Origin: Bacteroidales bacterium
GTDB taxonomy: Bacteria > Bacteroidota > Bacteroidia > Bacteroidales > UBA932
Assembly (NCBI GenBank): GCA_017519865.1
Contig: JAFWRQ010000031.1
Span: 1 to 62,571, forward strand
DNA: 62,571 bases
Direction of reading: 5' to 3'
Of this stretch, positions 42,762-51,347 are shown in pieces. Every line of letters begins with the position of its first letter. Positions within the stretch are counted from its first letter, which is position 1. The notes beneath the pieces are model-generated. The model saw only the letters and a list, made by a program, of their open reading frames with translations. It had not been told where the DNA came from and did not search any database. The position numbers were made by a program, and so were the translations under genes.

Positions 42762-43328
42762 ATGAAAAAGATCGTTTTCATACTTTCCATCCTTGTCCTT
42801 GTTGCTTCCTGCAAGAGTGGTGTACGTTACTCCGGTTCACACGGAGAGAAGACCCAGAAGGATGCCGAGGCCGAGTTCCTTTCATCGCTCACCGAGTCAG
42901 ACCAGGACGCTGTCCTCAATCTGGCCGAGGATTTCATGAAAAAACTCAAGGATGGTCAGGTGGAAGAGGCCGTTGATATGATTTACGTCTTGCACAACGA
43001 CGTAGTCTATAAAAAGTCTGCGGAGTATACGGAACAACTTGTAAGCAGGTTCAAGTATATGTTCCCTGTCCTGTCCTACGAGAGACGCTATTACAGTTTC
43101 TCTACCGAGGGCAACAATGACATATCATATTCCTACACCTTCGGTCCTGAGCGCAACGGTCAGGCTCCTTCCATGAAGCTTATGTTCAACCCTGTCTATG
43201 TGGATGGCCAGTGGTACTTGACTTTCAAGGACGGCTCGCAGTCCAGCAAGGACCTTCCGGTTGAAAAGCAGATCAATGAGATGGCACCTGCACCGAAAAA
43301 CATCAGGCTGAACAAGAAACCGGAATAA
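42762..43328 (+). CDS. Small lipoprotein of unknown function
   Basis: This 188-residue lipoprotein has a signal ending in LVASC (lipidated Cys17). The mature part has a helical stretch (SLTESDQDAVLNLAEDFMKKLKDGQVEEAVDMIY) and a beta-rich DUF4878/NTF2-like second half (YSFSTEGNNDISYSYTFG, YVDGQWYLTFKDG). That type of fold is typical of small periplasmic lipoproteins, but I do not recognise a named family. It lies between the large lipoprotein and the OmpA-type gene and uses the same codon style. Confidence 0.7.
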   Translation: MKKIVFILSILVLVASCKSGVRYSGSHGEKTQKDAEAEFLSSLTESDQDAVLNLAEDFMKKLKDGQVEEAVDMIYVLHNDVVYKKSAEYTEQLVSRFKYMFPVLSYERRYYSFSTEGNNDISYSYTFGPERNGQAPSMKLMFNPVYVDGQWYLTFKDGSQSSKDLPVEKQINEMAPAPKNIRLNKKPE

Positions 43329-43370
43329 CGTGCAATTGACATCATTATTTAACAATCAATCAAGACGTAT

Positions 43371-44480
43371 ATGAAAAAAGCTATACTTATTCTTGCTTCC
43401 GCAGTGATGTGTATCAGCGTTTCCGCTCAGGAGTTCAACCCGCACTGGTATCTCCAGCTGCGCGGTGGTGCCGCCGAGACCATTGGCGAGACCAACTTCA
43501 AGGACCTCCTCTCCCCGGCCGCTGATCTCTCTCTCGGCTATCAGTTCACCCCGACGTTCGGCCTCCGTGGCAACGTCCTGGGATGGCAGGCCAAGGGTGC
43601 TATGAGTGGTATCAACGGTGGTACTGAGGTTTACAAGTTCAACTTCGCCCAGGCTGCTCTCGATGCTACTTTCGACATCTGCAATATTTTTGACACCAAT
43701 CTCGACCGCCTCCTCAGCCCGTATGCCTACCTCGGTATCGGTGCCAACGCCCGTTTCAAAAACGATGAGGCCCAGGCTCTTGCTCCTAAGACCAACGGTG
43801 GTTTCGAGTATCTGTGGGACGGTACCAAGTTCGCTCCCTCCGGTCGTGCCGGTCTCGGTTTCGACATCCGTCTCTCCGACGCCATCAAGCTCAACCTTGA
43901 GGCTGGTGTGAATGCTCTTACCGATCACTTCAACTCCAAGAGGAATGAGCGTGCTGGCAAACTTCCTGACATGGACTACCAGTACACCGGTCTCGTAGGT
44001 CTCAAGATCGCTCTTGGACCCACCAAGAAGGCCGCTCCCGCTCCTGTGGTCGTACCTCCGGCACCGGCTCCCGCCCCTGCCCCTGCCCCGAGGCCCGCAC
44101 CTCAGCCTGCACCTCAGCCCGCACCTCAGCCCGTCGTAGTCGAGCAGCCTGCTCCGGCTCCCGAGCTCCAGGAGAATATCTACTTCATCATCAACAAGTG
44201 GGATATCCAGGCTTCCGAGGTTGCCAAGCTTGACGAGATCGCTGCTTTCATGGCTCAGAACCCTGGCACCAAGGTTCAGCTCACCGGCCACGCCGACAAG
44301 GCCACCGGTACCGCTCAGAGGAACCTCTTCCTCTCCGAGAAGCGTGCTGAGGTTGTCACCAACGAGCTTGTAAAGCGTGGTGTTGACAAGTCCCGCATCT
44401 CCTCCACCTTCAAGGGTGACACCGCGAACCCGTTCGCTACCCCTGAGGAGAACCGTGTTACTGTTTGCTTCGTGAAATAG
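43371..44480 (+). CDS. OmpA-family outer-membrane protein
   Basis: This 369-residue protein has a signal peptide (MKKAILILASAVMCISVSAQ) and an eight-strand-type barrel (about residues 21-225, with PHWYLQLRGGAAETIGETNF and LGIGANARF). A Pro-Ala-rich linker (repeated PAPAPAP / PQPAPQP) leads to an OmpA C-terminal peptidoglycan-binding domain (about 265-369; VQLTGHADKATGTAQRNLFLSEKRAEVV). It anchors the outer membrane to peptidoglycan. Codon bias again indicates high expression. It is followed by a bidirectional-looking terminator. Confidence 0.93.
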   Translation: MKKAILILASAVMCISVSAQEFNPHWYLQLRGGAAETIGETNFKDLLSPAADLSLGYQFTPTFGLRGNVLGWQAKGAMSGINGGTEVYKFNFAQAALDATFDICNIFDTNLDRLLSPYAYLGIGANARFKNDEAQALAPKTNGGFEYLWDGTKFAPSGRAGLGFDIRLSDAIKLNLEAGVNALTDHFNSKRNERAGKLPDMDYQYTGLVGLKIALGPTKKAAPAPVVVPPAPAPAPAPAPRPAPQPAPQPAPQPVVVEQPAPAPELQENIYFIINKWDIQASEVAKLDEIAAFMAQNPGTKVQLTGHADKATGTAQRNLFLSEKRAEVVTNELVKRGVDKSRISSTFKGDTANPFATPEENRVTVCFVK

Positions 44481-44513
44481 ACTTTCATTAAACAATAGAG
44501 CATATAATAGAAG

Positions 44514-44550
44514 AGAGCCGGAGTGGATTTCGATCCACCCCGGCTCTTTT
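44514..44550 (+). terminator. Terminator with TTCG tetraloop after the OmpA gene
   Basis: A 15-pair stem with one A-C mismatch (AGAGCCGG at 44514-44521 pairing with CCGGCTCT at 44540-44547, continued by TGGAT/ATCCA) closes on the stable loop TTCG (44529-44532) and is followed by T4. The convergent macroglobulin gene ends at 44554, so it may stop transcription from both sides. Confidence 0.88.
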
Positions 44551-44553
44551 CAT

Positions 44554-47500
44554 CTATTTGGAGAGTAGGGGACCGCGGCCGCGGTCGGCGGCGCGGTAGT
44601 GCGGCGCGTAGAGCGACTCGATGCTGACCGCAGGGGTCTGGAAGGAGCCGGCCTGGGTGACCAGGAACTCTTCCGTGACTGTGGTATTCTCTTCAGGATA
44701 GGCATCGAACCAGTATTCGGTGCGATCGGTCAGGACGCTGCGGTAGCCGTGAGGGCTGAATGTGTGCCAGCCGGCCACGGACAGCGGCCGTAGCCACCAG
44801 CCATACTGGCCGGAGAGCTGGTTGGCGGGCCGCAGGTTGGCCGGTCTGGGGGCCGTCAACTTGACGAAACTGCGATTCTCTTCGTTCCAGATGCGGTATT
44901 CGGCGAATACCTTGTCACCGATTGCGAGAGTTTCGCCATCAGTCAAACTGGTACGTGAGACCTTGCCGTCCACGGTACGCTCTACGAAGAAGCGGCGCTC
45001 GACCGTGAAGCCATTGCCAAATGCCTCCACTTCAATGAAAGGTTTGGTGAATGTTTTCGTCAGAGTGACGACTCGGGTATTGAGTATTTCCTGCGGAGCA
45101 TCCAGCACGCTGGAAATGGCATCGACGAAGGCTGCATCTTCGTCCCATTTCTGGGTTTCCTTTTGTACCATCAGCCACAGGCTGATGCCGTTGGCGATGG
45201 ATGTCGCATCGGAGGTGTCGATGTTCCCATCGAAGATTGCGGCGCAGTCGCGAAGCAGGTCGGCGATGAATGCGTGTGCATACGCTTCACTCTCCATAAG
45301 GCCGCGGAACGGCATCACGGCATTGGGGTAGTACCAGCCGCCGGATTTGTGTCCTATGGCATATTCCTGCAGGGATATGAGATCTTTCTTAAGGGAATTG
45401 CGCAGTTTTGCTGTCGTTCCGAGGCGGATGCCCCAGGCGGCGGCGAGCCGGCGGCCCCCGTCGGAGCCTGCAAGGCTCATCAGGGCGCGCATGCGCCGCG
45501 CCTTACCCAATATATATCCGTTCAGGCCGCGCTCCTTGCGCGGAGTCAAGTATTCCTTCATCCGTTTGCGGAAATCACGCAACTGCTTGCTGTCAATGCC
45601 CTTGGTGGAGAATTCCACCTCAGGATACAGTACCCTGACGGATATATATTGCTCCTCGGACAGTCCTCCGCACCAGATCGGGCGTTTGTTGTCTCCGAAG
45701 AATACCTTGTCAAGATACTTGACAGCGGATTCGACAACTTCGGCGGAGACGGCACTGACGTCGATCCCGCGCCGGCGAAGGCCGGCGTAGCGGTCGAGCA
45801 GCACGGCCGTAATGACCGGCGAACTGTCCATATCCTTGAACCAGGCGAATCCGCCGTCGTCGTTACGGCAGGCTAGGAGTGCGGACAGGATCTCTGAATC
45901 GGATTTCTTAGTGTCCTGCCGGACACCGAGCTTTGCAGCAAGCAAACGCACGTACAGTGCCTCGGAGAGGTCCAAAACGTTCTCCGAAGCCGGCTCGACC
46001 TTGGAAGGAATGGCTTCCTTGACCATATCGAGCATCGAGATGACCTTCATCCCGGCATCTTCTCCGGACACATTGACGAATTCTCCCTTCAACTGCGCCA
46101 GCAGCGATTCCATCGATTCGCCGCTGTGCAGGATGGATGAATGAGCCTCCGTGAGGGTCTGTACGGCTTTGTAGACCGGCACGCTCACGAATACGGCGTC
46201 GGAGCCGTAGTCACCGTCTGCGATGAAGGTGAGTTTGATGCCGAGTTCACTGACGCCTTCCGGGACCTCGATTTCGAGGTCTTCCGACAGCGCGCCCACA
46301 GGCTCGAGCGTCACCTGCTTGACGGTACTGCGTATCGGCGCAGTGTTCTTATAGTCCTTGCCGTCGTACAGGTCTATGCGGAGCCGTCCGGCAAGTGTTT
46401 CGTCCACGCTGCTGGACAGCGACGCCTTCACGAAGTAGCGGTCGCCCTCATAGAGGTACAGCGGCTCGACGAGCGAAACCTTGGCCGGGACTGTCACGAC
46501 CATCTCCTGCCTCAGTACGGCGTTGTCCATCTCTTTGTCGTGCGCGAACAACTGCACGACGAAGGTCGAGAGTTTGTCAGCCGTAGTGAAATCGAGGCTG
46601 ACCTTTCCTTCGGAGTCGGAGCGCAGGAACGGCTCGAAAGCCACGGTCTTTGCGAAATCCTCGCGCACGGAGATGTCCGCGCCCATATCTTCGTCCATTG
46701 CAATGGCGTCTTTCATACTGGCGCCATATCCCACGACCGCTGTCTCGTTAAGCGCAAAAGCCTCTTCTTCCATGGCCATCTCTGGCATCGGAGCCGGCGC
46801 GGCTGCCATTTCGACCATGTCTGCGGCAGAGTTGCTGGCAGTCTTGTACAGCATGCCTCCGGCACGTGCTCCCCGCATCATTACGCGATAGTCCGTCCTG
46901 TCCGTACCGACGACGGTCTGGAAATGGATGGTGGGCCCTTCGGGGCCGCTCATATAGATGCGGCTCCAGCGGTTGGCCTGTATGCGTTCGCTGGATTTGT
47001 CGAATATCGTGGCGACACATTCGACTCCGGGCTTTGTGGCGATCTCGAAGCTGTATGCAGTGCCCGGAGCGGTCTTGTCCAGGAAGCGCGTGAAGGCGAG
47101 CGGAAGCTCGAGCCTCTTGGCGCTGCGGTCGAACTGGCGCGAGAATGAGAACTGCGAATAGTCCTTGAAATACAGTACATTGACCCTGACCACGTCGGGG
47201 GCGCCGGACGGCCAGTCGAAGTGTACGCTTTCCAGCGATCCCTTGCGTCCTTTTGTGCCCTCCAGATGTACTGTCTTGGAGCCAAGTACGACATTGCCGG
47301 AGCCGAAGAGTTCCACCACGGCCCAGACAGGGCCTGCCGTGGAACCGATCAGTACGCTGATGCCGCCGTCCTTCTCTGACGCCATGAACAGGTTCCTGAC
47401 ATCGGCATCCAAAGCGGTATCTCCTTCCTTGACCTTCAGGATGTCGAATACGACCGTAGACTTGACGTCGTTGCCGTACACGTCCTTGTCAGTCGCCACG

Positions 47501-49890
47501 GCTTCGAAAACATAGAGGCCGGAAGGGGAGCCTGCGGTATTGAGCTCCAATACATCTCCGGGAACGGCGTTTCCTTCAGCGACAGTTTTGCCTCCCGATT
47601 TCAGAGTATAATTTATCCTCAGTGATTTACGGTTCTGGTTGACGCCTTGGCGATACATCTCCGTATGGAGGCTCAGGCGGATTTTGTCGTCGGATACGAC
47701 GCCGTAACTGTAACTTTCGTTCTCGCGCCAGACGTGGTTCTCCTGCATCGAGACCTCGGCGTCGGCGCGGTTCTCGAGCGTTGCGGAGAAGGGGATGGAA
47801 AGCTGTACCTGGCGTCCGGTATTCCACTCCAGCGTCTCGCCGGTGGCGTCGGACACACCCACGTGCACGTTATAATAGAGGTACTGACCCTGTCCGGACT
47901 TGAAGTCGATCGTGAAGCGTCCGTTGCGGTCCGGGCGCAGCACGCCTTCGCTGACGACCCTGCCGCTCTCCGTCACGGAGTAGCGGATGTCGGCGGCGGC
48001 GAGCGAGTGCCCGGAGTAGCTCTTGAGCGTGCCGCTGACCTTTATGCTGTCCCCGGGGAAATACAGGTTCGGATCGGGATCGAAACTGAGGTCGAAGGTC
48101 GGAAGGACGACGTCGTCGACACGGATACTCGCGTTTGCGAGGTTCCGCCCGCCGTCCCTGACGGAGATGCGGAACATCCCGCCGCGCTCCCGCCGCTCCA
48201 GGAAGAATTCCCCGGCGGCGGAGCCGAATTCATTGGTCCTGAGTTCCTTGGAGGATACTTCCTTGCCTTGTGCGTCGAACAGGATGGCAGTGAGAGCCTT
48301 GCCCTCCAGGGTGTTGAATCTTTCGCTGCGGTCGCCGTGATACGCGACTACTTTGAAACGGACTGTCTCGCCTGGATTGAAGACACTGCGGTCGACGAAT
48401 ACTGAGGCGAATGTCTCGTCGTCACGGGTCCTTCGGATATTGTCCGTACTTGCAGGGCTGGACTCCTGGGTCTTGCGGAGAGTCCCGTCCGAGTCCCGCA
48501 TCGAGAACTCCAGGCGGTTGTTGTAGCGTCTTTCCAGGAACTTGTCCGTGAAGTCTTTCGGCAGGTAGGTGAATCCTTCGCCGAGGGCGAAATCCTTAAG
48601 TTCTGCCAGGACCTTGTCCTTGTTGTCTTTCAGAGTGATGTCGACCTTGCGGACAGGCTCGCCGCTCTTCGCGCGGGCGACGTAGACGGCATAGCCCCGA
48701 GCGTCCTCCTTCTGGGCCGCCGAGAGGCCGAAGCGCCTGTACTGCAGTTCGGAAGAGACCTTCCCTTCGCTGCATTCCACGTTGTAAATACCGTCATCGA
48801 AAGCCGGGAACTGCACCTTGACGGTGTCAAGGGCATAAAAACTCCTGGCAGGGTTTTCGAGCCTGGTGGACCATACCTTGTCCTTGCCGTCCGAATCCTT
48901 CACCGTCACGGTTATTCCGCCGAGATTCCTCAGCGAAGCCGTGAGCAGCCCGTCTTCGATGGAGAAGCTGACGAACTGGTCATCCAACTGCCCGATCATA
49001 TTCCTGACGGCTTCGCAGCAGTCCGCGATTCTCTTCTCCGAGCCGGAGAATGCCTTGCGGGCTTTCTCGAAAGCATCGCATTTCTCGCGGAGGGCGCGGT
49101 ACTGCCCGGAGGTGCCCTTTCCGTCGCGTTCCAGCTCTTCGAATTCCATGGACAGCAGGGTCTGTCGCGCCATCAGTGCGACGGCCTTGCCATCGTACTT
49201 GCGGGCGTACTCCTCCATATACTCTTTCGTGCGGAAGTCGTCGCCCGGCTTGCGGGCGCGGGTGAATTCGAGGAGAGCGGCATCGGGATACTTTCCGCCC
49301 AGGGTTTCCTTCAGCAGGTCGGCGAATTCTTCGACGGAACCTGCACTCCAGCGATTGCCGAGGACGAGCGACCAGAGAGCGTACTCCCAGTCGTTGGCTA
49401 TCAGGCCTTTGAGGACGGGAGAGTAAATCTCGTTATTAAGGTAGTGATCCGCCTCGTAGAAGCCGGTATTGTGACCTTTCTCCAGCCTGCTGCGGTTCTT
49501 TTTCAGGAACTCCGCCTTGCCGTTCAGATCGTGCCTGGTGTTATAGAAGGTCAGGACAGGCTCGTCGAAGGCTTCGATGTCCTTCTGGAACTGCCTGTAA
49601 AGACTGTCCCTGAGTTTCCAGTTGCGGGAGGAGGAGACATCGACGAACTCCTCGCCGGCGCGGTAGAAATCCCATGGTAGCCGCTCTTTCAGGGCGGCGC
49701 TCTGGATATCCTTCAGGATGTCCAGTTGTTTCTGGGGCCTGTCGGCCCTGCGTGCGGCCTCGTAGTCCTTCCACAGCCTCTCGACGGGGGTGTCCGGCGC
49801 GAGGGAGTCGTTCGCGGTATTGTTTCCCATTGTGATGAATCCGGTTAGTGTGATGACCGCCAGCGACAGCAGTCCTATTATCCTTTTCAT
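44554..49890 (-). CDS. Alpha-2-macroglobulin-family exported protein without thioester
   Basis: This is a 1778-residue protein. It has an N-terminal export signal or membrane anchor (MKRIIGLLSLAVITLTGFITM) and a helical domain (about residues 30-300). An MG2-type module follows (about 495-590, FVDRSVFNPGETVRFKVVAY), then further macroglobulin modules (VVLPTFDLSFDPDPNLYFPGDSIKVSGTLKSYSG). The A2M core is near 1080-1200 (VAFEPFLRSDSEGKVSLDFTTADKLSTFVVQLFAHDKEM), with a toroid-like helical region near 1330-1640. No CGEQ thioester is visible, so it is not a covalent protease trap. Near residue 1055 it carries AVVGYGASMKDAI, like the VVVGYG motif of SusC-type receptors. It starts 12 bases after the folC stop. 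Confidence 0.85.
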   Translation of the reverse strand: MKRIIGLLSLAVITLTGFITMGNNTANDSLAPDTPVERLWKDYEAARRADRPQKQLDILKDIQSAALKERLPWDFYRAGEEFVDVSSSRNWKLRDSLYRQFQKDIEAFDEPVLTFYNTRHDLNGKAEFLKKNRSRLEKGHNTGFYEADHYLNNEIYSPVLKGLIANDWEYALWSLVLGNRWSAGSVEEFADLLKETLGGKYPDAALLEFTRARKPGDDFRTKEYMEEYARKYDGKAVALMARQTLLSMEFEELERDGKGTSGQYRALREKCDAFEKARKAFSGSEKRIADCCEAVRNMIGQLDDQFVSFSIEDGLLTASLRNLGGITVTVKDSDGKDKVWSTRLENPARSFYALDTVKVQFPAFDDGIYNVECSEGKVSSELQYRRFGLSAAQKEDARGYAVYVARAKSGEPVRKVDITLKDNKDKVLAELKDFALGEGFTYLPKDFTDKFLERRYNNRLEFSMRDSDGTLRKTQESSPASTDNIRRTRDDETFASVFVDRSVFNPGETVRFKVVAYHGDRSERFNTLEGKALTAILFDAQGKEVSSKELRTNEFGSAAGEFFLERRERGGMFRISVRDGGRNLANASIRVDDVVLPTFDLSFDPDPNLYFPGDSIKVSGTLKSYSGHSLAAADIRYSVTESGRVVSEGVLRPDRNGRFTIDFKSGQGQYLYYNVHVGVSDATGETLEWNTGRQVQLSIPFSATLENRADAEVSMQENHVWRENESYSYGVVSDDKIRLSLHTEMYRQGVNQNRKSLRINYTLKSGGKTVAEGNAVPGDVLELNTAGSPSGLYVFEAVATDKDVYGNDVKSTVVFDILKVKEGDTALDADVRNLFMASEKDGGISVLIGSTAGPVWAVVELFGSGNVVLGSKTVHLEGTKGRKGSLESVHFDWPSGAPDVVRVNVLYFKDYSQFSFSRQFDRSAKRLELPLAFTRFLDKTAPGTAYSFEIATKPGVECVATIFDKSSERIQANRWSRIYMSGPEGPTIHFQTVVGTDRTDYRVMMRGARAGGMLYKTASNSAADMVEMAAAPAPMPEMAMEEEAFALNETAVVGYGASMKDAIAMDEDMGADISVREDFAKTVAFEPFLRSDSEGKVSLDFTTADKLSTFVVQLFAHDKEMDNAVLRQEMVVTVPAKVSLVEPLYLYEGDRYFVKASLSSSVDETLAGRLRIDLYDGKDYKNTAPIRSTVKQVTLEPVGALSEDLEIEVPEGVSELGIKLTFIADGDYGSDAVFVSVPVYKAVQTLTEAHSSILHSGESMESLLAQLKGEFVNVSGEDAGMKVISMLDMVKEAIPSKVEPASENVLDLSEALYVRLLAAKLGVRQDTKKSDSEILSALLACRNDDGGFAWFKDMDSSPVITAVLLDRYAGLRRRGIDVSAVSAEVVESAVKYLDKVFFGDNKRPIWCGGLSEEQYISVRVLYPEVEFSTKGIDSKQLRDFRKRMKEYLTPRKERGLNGYILGKARRMRALMSLAGSDGGRRLAAAWGIRLGTTAKLRNSLKKDLISLQEYAIGHKSGGWYYPNAVMPFRGLMESEAYAHAFIADLLRDCAAIFDGNIDTSDATSIANGISLWLMVQKETQKWDEDAAFVDAISSVLDAPQEILNTRVVTLTKTFTKPFIEVEAFGNGFTVERRFFVERTVDGKVSRTSLTDGETLAIGDKVFAEYRIWNEENRSFVKLTAPRPANLRPANQLSGQYGWWLRPLSVAGWHTFSPHGYRSVLTDRTEYWFDAYPEENTTVTEEFLVTQAGSFQTPAVSIESLYAPHYRAADRGRGPLLSK

Positions 49891-49902
49891 TGTGTGTCGG
49901 TT

Positions 49903-51303
49903 TTATTCGGCGCTGCCGTCCTGAAGGGCGGCAACAGCTTCCGATACTACAAAAGTGCTGCCACCGATATAAATCAAGGTATTATCCGCCGATCCACTGC
50001 GGGCGAGATCGAGTGCGAGGGCAAGGCCGTCGGCGACGGAGCCGCCGAAAAGGACTTCGCCGGGAAGGTTCGCGCGTAACCGCTCAAAGAGGATTTCAGC
50101 CTTCATCGAACGCGGAGTGTCCGGGGCGACGGCGATCCAGACTGCCTTGCGCGGCATCAACGGAATGATGCCGTCCAGGTCCTTGTCGGCCATTACGCCG
50201 TAAACCACGACCAGGCGGTCGTAGCGGCCCTGTGCGAGATATTCCTCCAACTGAGCGAAGTTGCGTGCAAGGGCAGGGGGGTTGTGCCCGATGTCGCATA
50301 GCATATCCGGCTTGCGCCGGAGCATCTCCCAACGACCGTGGAAATCCATCCGGCGCGCCGTGTGCGCGATGGCCTGCATGACCTCCTCGTCCGGATCGAC
50401 TCCCATTACCCCCAGCACCGTCAGCACCGTCCTCAGATTCTCCGCCTGCCATTCTCCCTGCAGATCCATCTCGGAGATGAAGGATGCGGGCAGGGATGCT
50501 GCGGAGCATTTGGTTTGTGAAGAAGATGAGGATGCAGGCAGGGATGCTGCGGAGCTTTTAGCGGACGCTGAAGAATCAGCGGAGCAGCAGCCCTGCCCTG
50601 CGTCCGCAAAATACAACGGACATTCGACCGCTTCGGCGCGCGCCTCAAAGACCGGTGCAGTTTCGTCGTCGCGCGTGCCGACGACGGCCGGCACCCCGGA
50701 CTTGAAGATCCCGGCCTTCTCGCCGGCGATCGCCGCCCGTGTATCGCCCAGCATCGCACAATGGTCCAGACCGATGCTGGTGATGACACAAACCTCGGGG
50801 ACGATTATGTTGGTGCTGTCCAGACGGCCTCCCAGACCGACTTCGATCACGGCAAGGTCGACTTTCTCGTCGGCGAACCAGCGGAATGCCATCCCTGTCG
50901 TAATCTCGAAGAACGACAGGTCAAGCCTGTCGAAAGTATCCTCCCAGCGGCAAATGAAGTCCCATACCTCTTCCCGGCCTATCATCCTTGCAGGTCCGTC
51001 CGAGCCAGTGTCGATGATGCGCATCCTCTCCCGGAAATCCAGGATGTGGGGCGAAGTATACAGACCTACTTTCAAACCTGTCGCAGCCAGGGCAGAAGCC
51101 AGCATGTTGGCTACCGACCCCTTGCCGTTGGTCCCCGCCACGTGGACGGTCCTGAACTCCCTGTTTGGATGCCCGAGCAGGGCCCCGAAGGCTTCCATGT
51201 GCTCCAGTCCTGGCTTGTAGGCATCTCCGAATCCGGTCTTCTGCACGGATGGGAAACGCACGAACAATTCTTCGAGTTTGTGCTGATATTGTGCTTCGTT
51301 CAT
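49903..51303 (-). CDS. folC: Bifunctional folylpolyglutamate/dihydrofolate synthase with a Ser/Ala insert
   Basis: This is a 466-residue protein; the family is usually about 420-430. It adds glutamate to folates with ATP. Seen: the P-loop VAGTNGKGSVANMLASALAATG, TSPHILDFRERM, the ligase core VGLGGRLDSTN, ITSIGLDH, and the second-domain segment LCDIGHNPPAL. Residues about 233-275 (between ECPLYF and MDLQGEWQAEN) are an extra Ser/Ala/Gln-rich segment containing two near-identical 16-residue repeats (SAASLPAS type). They are encoded by a direct repeat at 50482-50555 and a hairpin just upstream. Core motifs are intact. Confidence 0.93.
   Translation of the reverse strand: MNEAQYQHKLEELFVRFPSVQKTGFGDAYKPGLEHMEAFGALLGHPNREFRTVHVAGTNGKGSVANMLASALAATGLKVGLYTSPHILDFRERMRIIDTGSDGPARMIGREEVWDFICRWEDTFDRLDLSFFEITTGMAFRWFADEKVDLAVIEVGLGGRLDSTNIIVPEVCVITSIGLDHCAMLGDTRAAIAGEKAGIFKSGVPAVVGTRDDETAPVFEARAEAVECPLYFADAGQGCCSADSSASAKSSAASLPASSSSSQTKCSAASLPASFISEMDLQGEWQAENLRTVLTVLGVMGVDPDEEVMQAIAHTARRMDFHGRWEMLRRKPDMLCDIGHNPPALARNFAQLEEYLAQGRYDRLVVVYGVMADKDLDGIIPLMPRKAVWIAVAPDTPRSMKAEILFERLRANLPGEVLFGGSVADGLALALDLARSGSADNTLIYIGGSTFVVSEAVAALQDGSAE
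50482..50555. repeat. Direct 26-base repeat, period 48, inside folC
   Basis: Copies at 50482-50507 and 50530-50555 differ at one base and are 48 bases (16 codons) apart. They are followed by a perfect hairpin CGCTGA/TCAGCG (50566-50581) and inverted 8-base ends GCGGACGC / GCGTCCGC (50561-50568, 50600-50607). The block encodes the family-atypical Ser/Ala-rich insert in FolC. Confidence 0.75.
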
Positions 51304-51325
51304 GTCGATTTCTTGGAACTGAATT

Positions 51326-51333
51326 CAAATTTA
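51326..51333 (-). promoter_or_regulatory. Predicted -7 element for folC
   Basis: TAAATTTG on the minus strand matches TAnnTTTG, 22 bases before the folC ATG. No TTG is present at the expected spacing. The control region is shared with the divergent gene at 51348. Confidence 0.45.
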
Positions 51334-51347
51334 GCTATTTTTACAAC

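Noticed and set aside
44554-49890. Macroglobulin-like protein as a thioester protease trap
   Set aside because: No CGEQ thioester motif is visible in the translated sequence, so covalent trapping is not supported.
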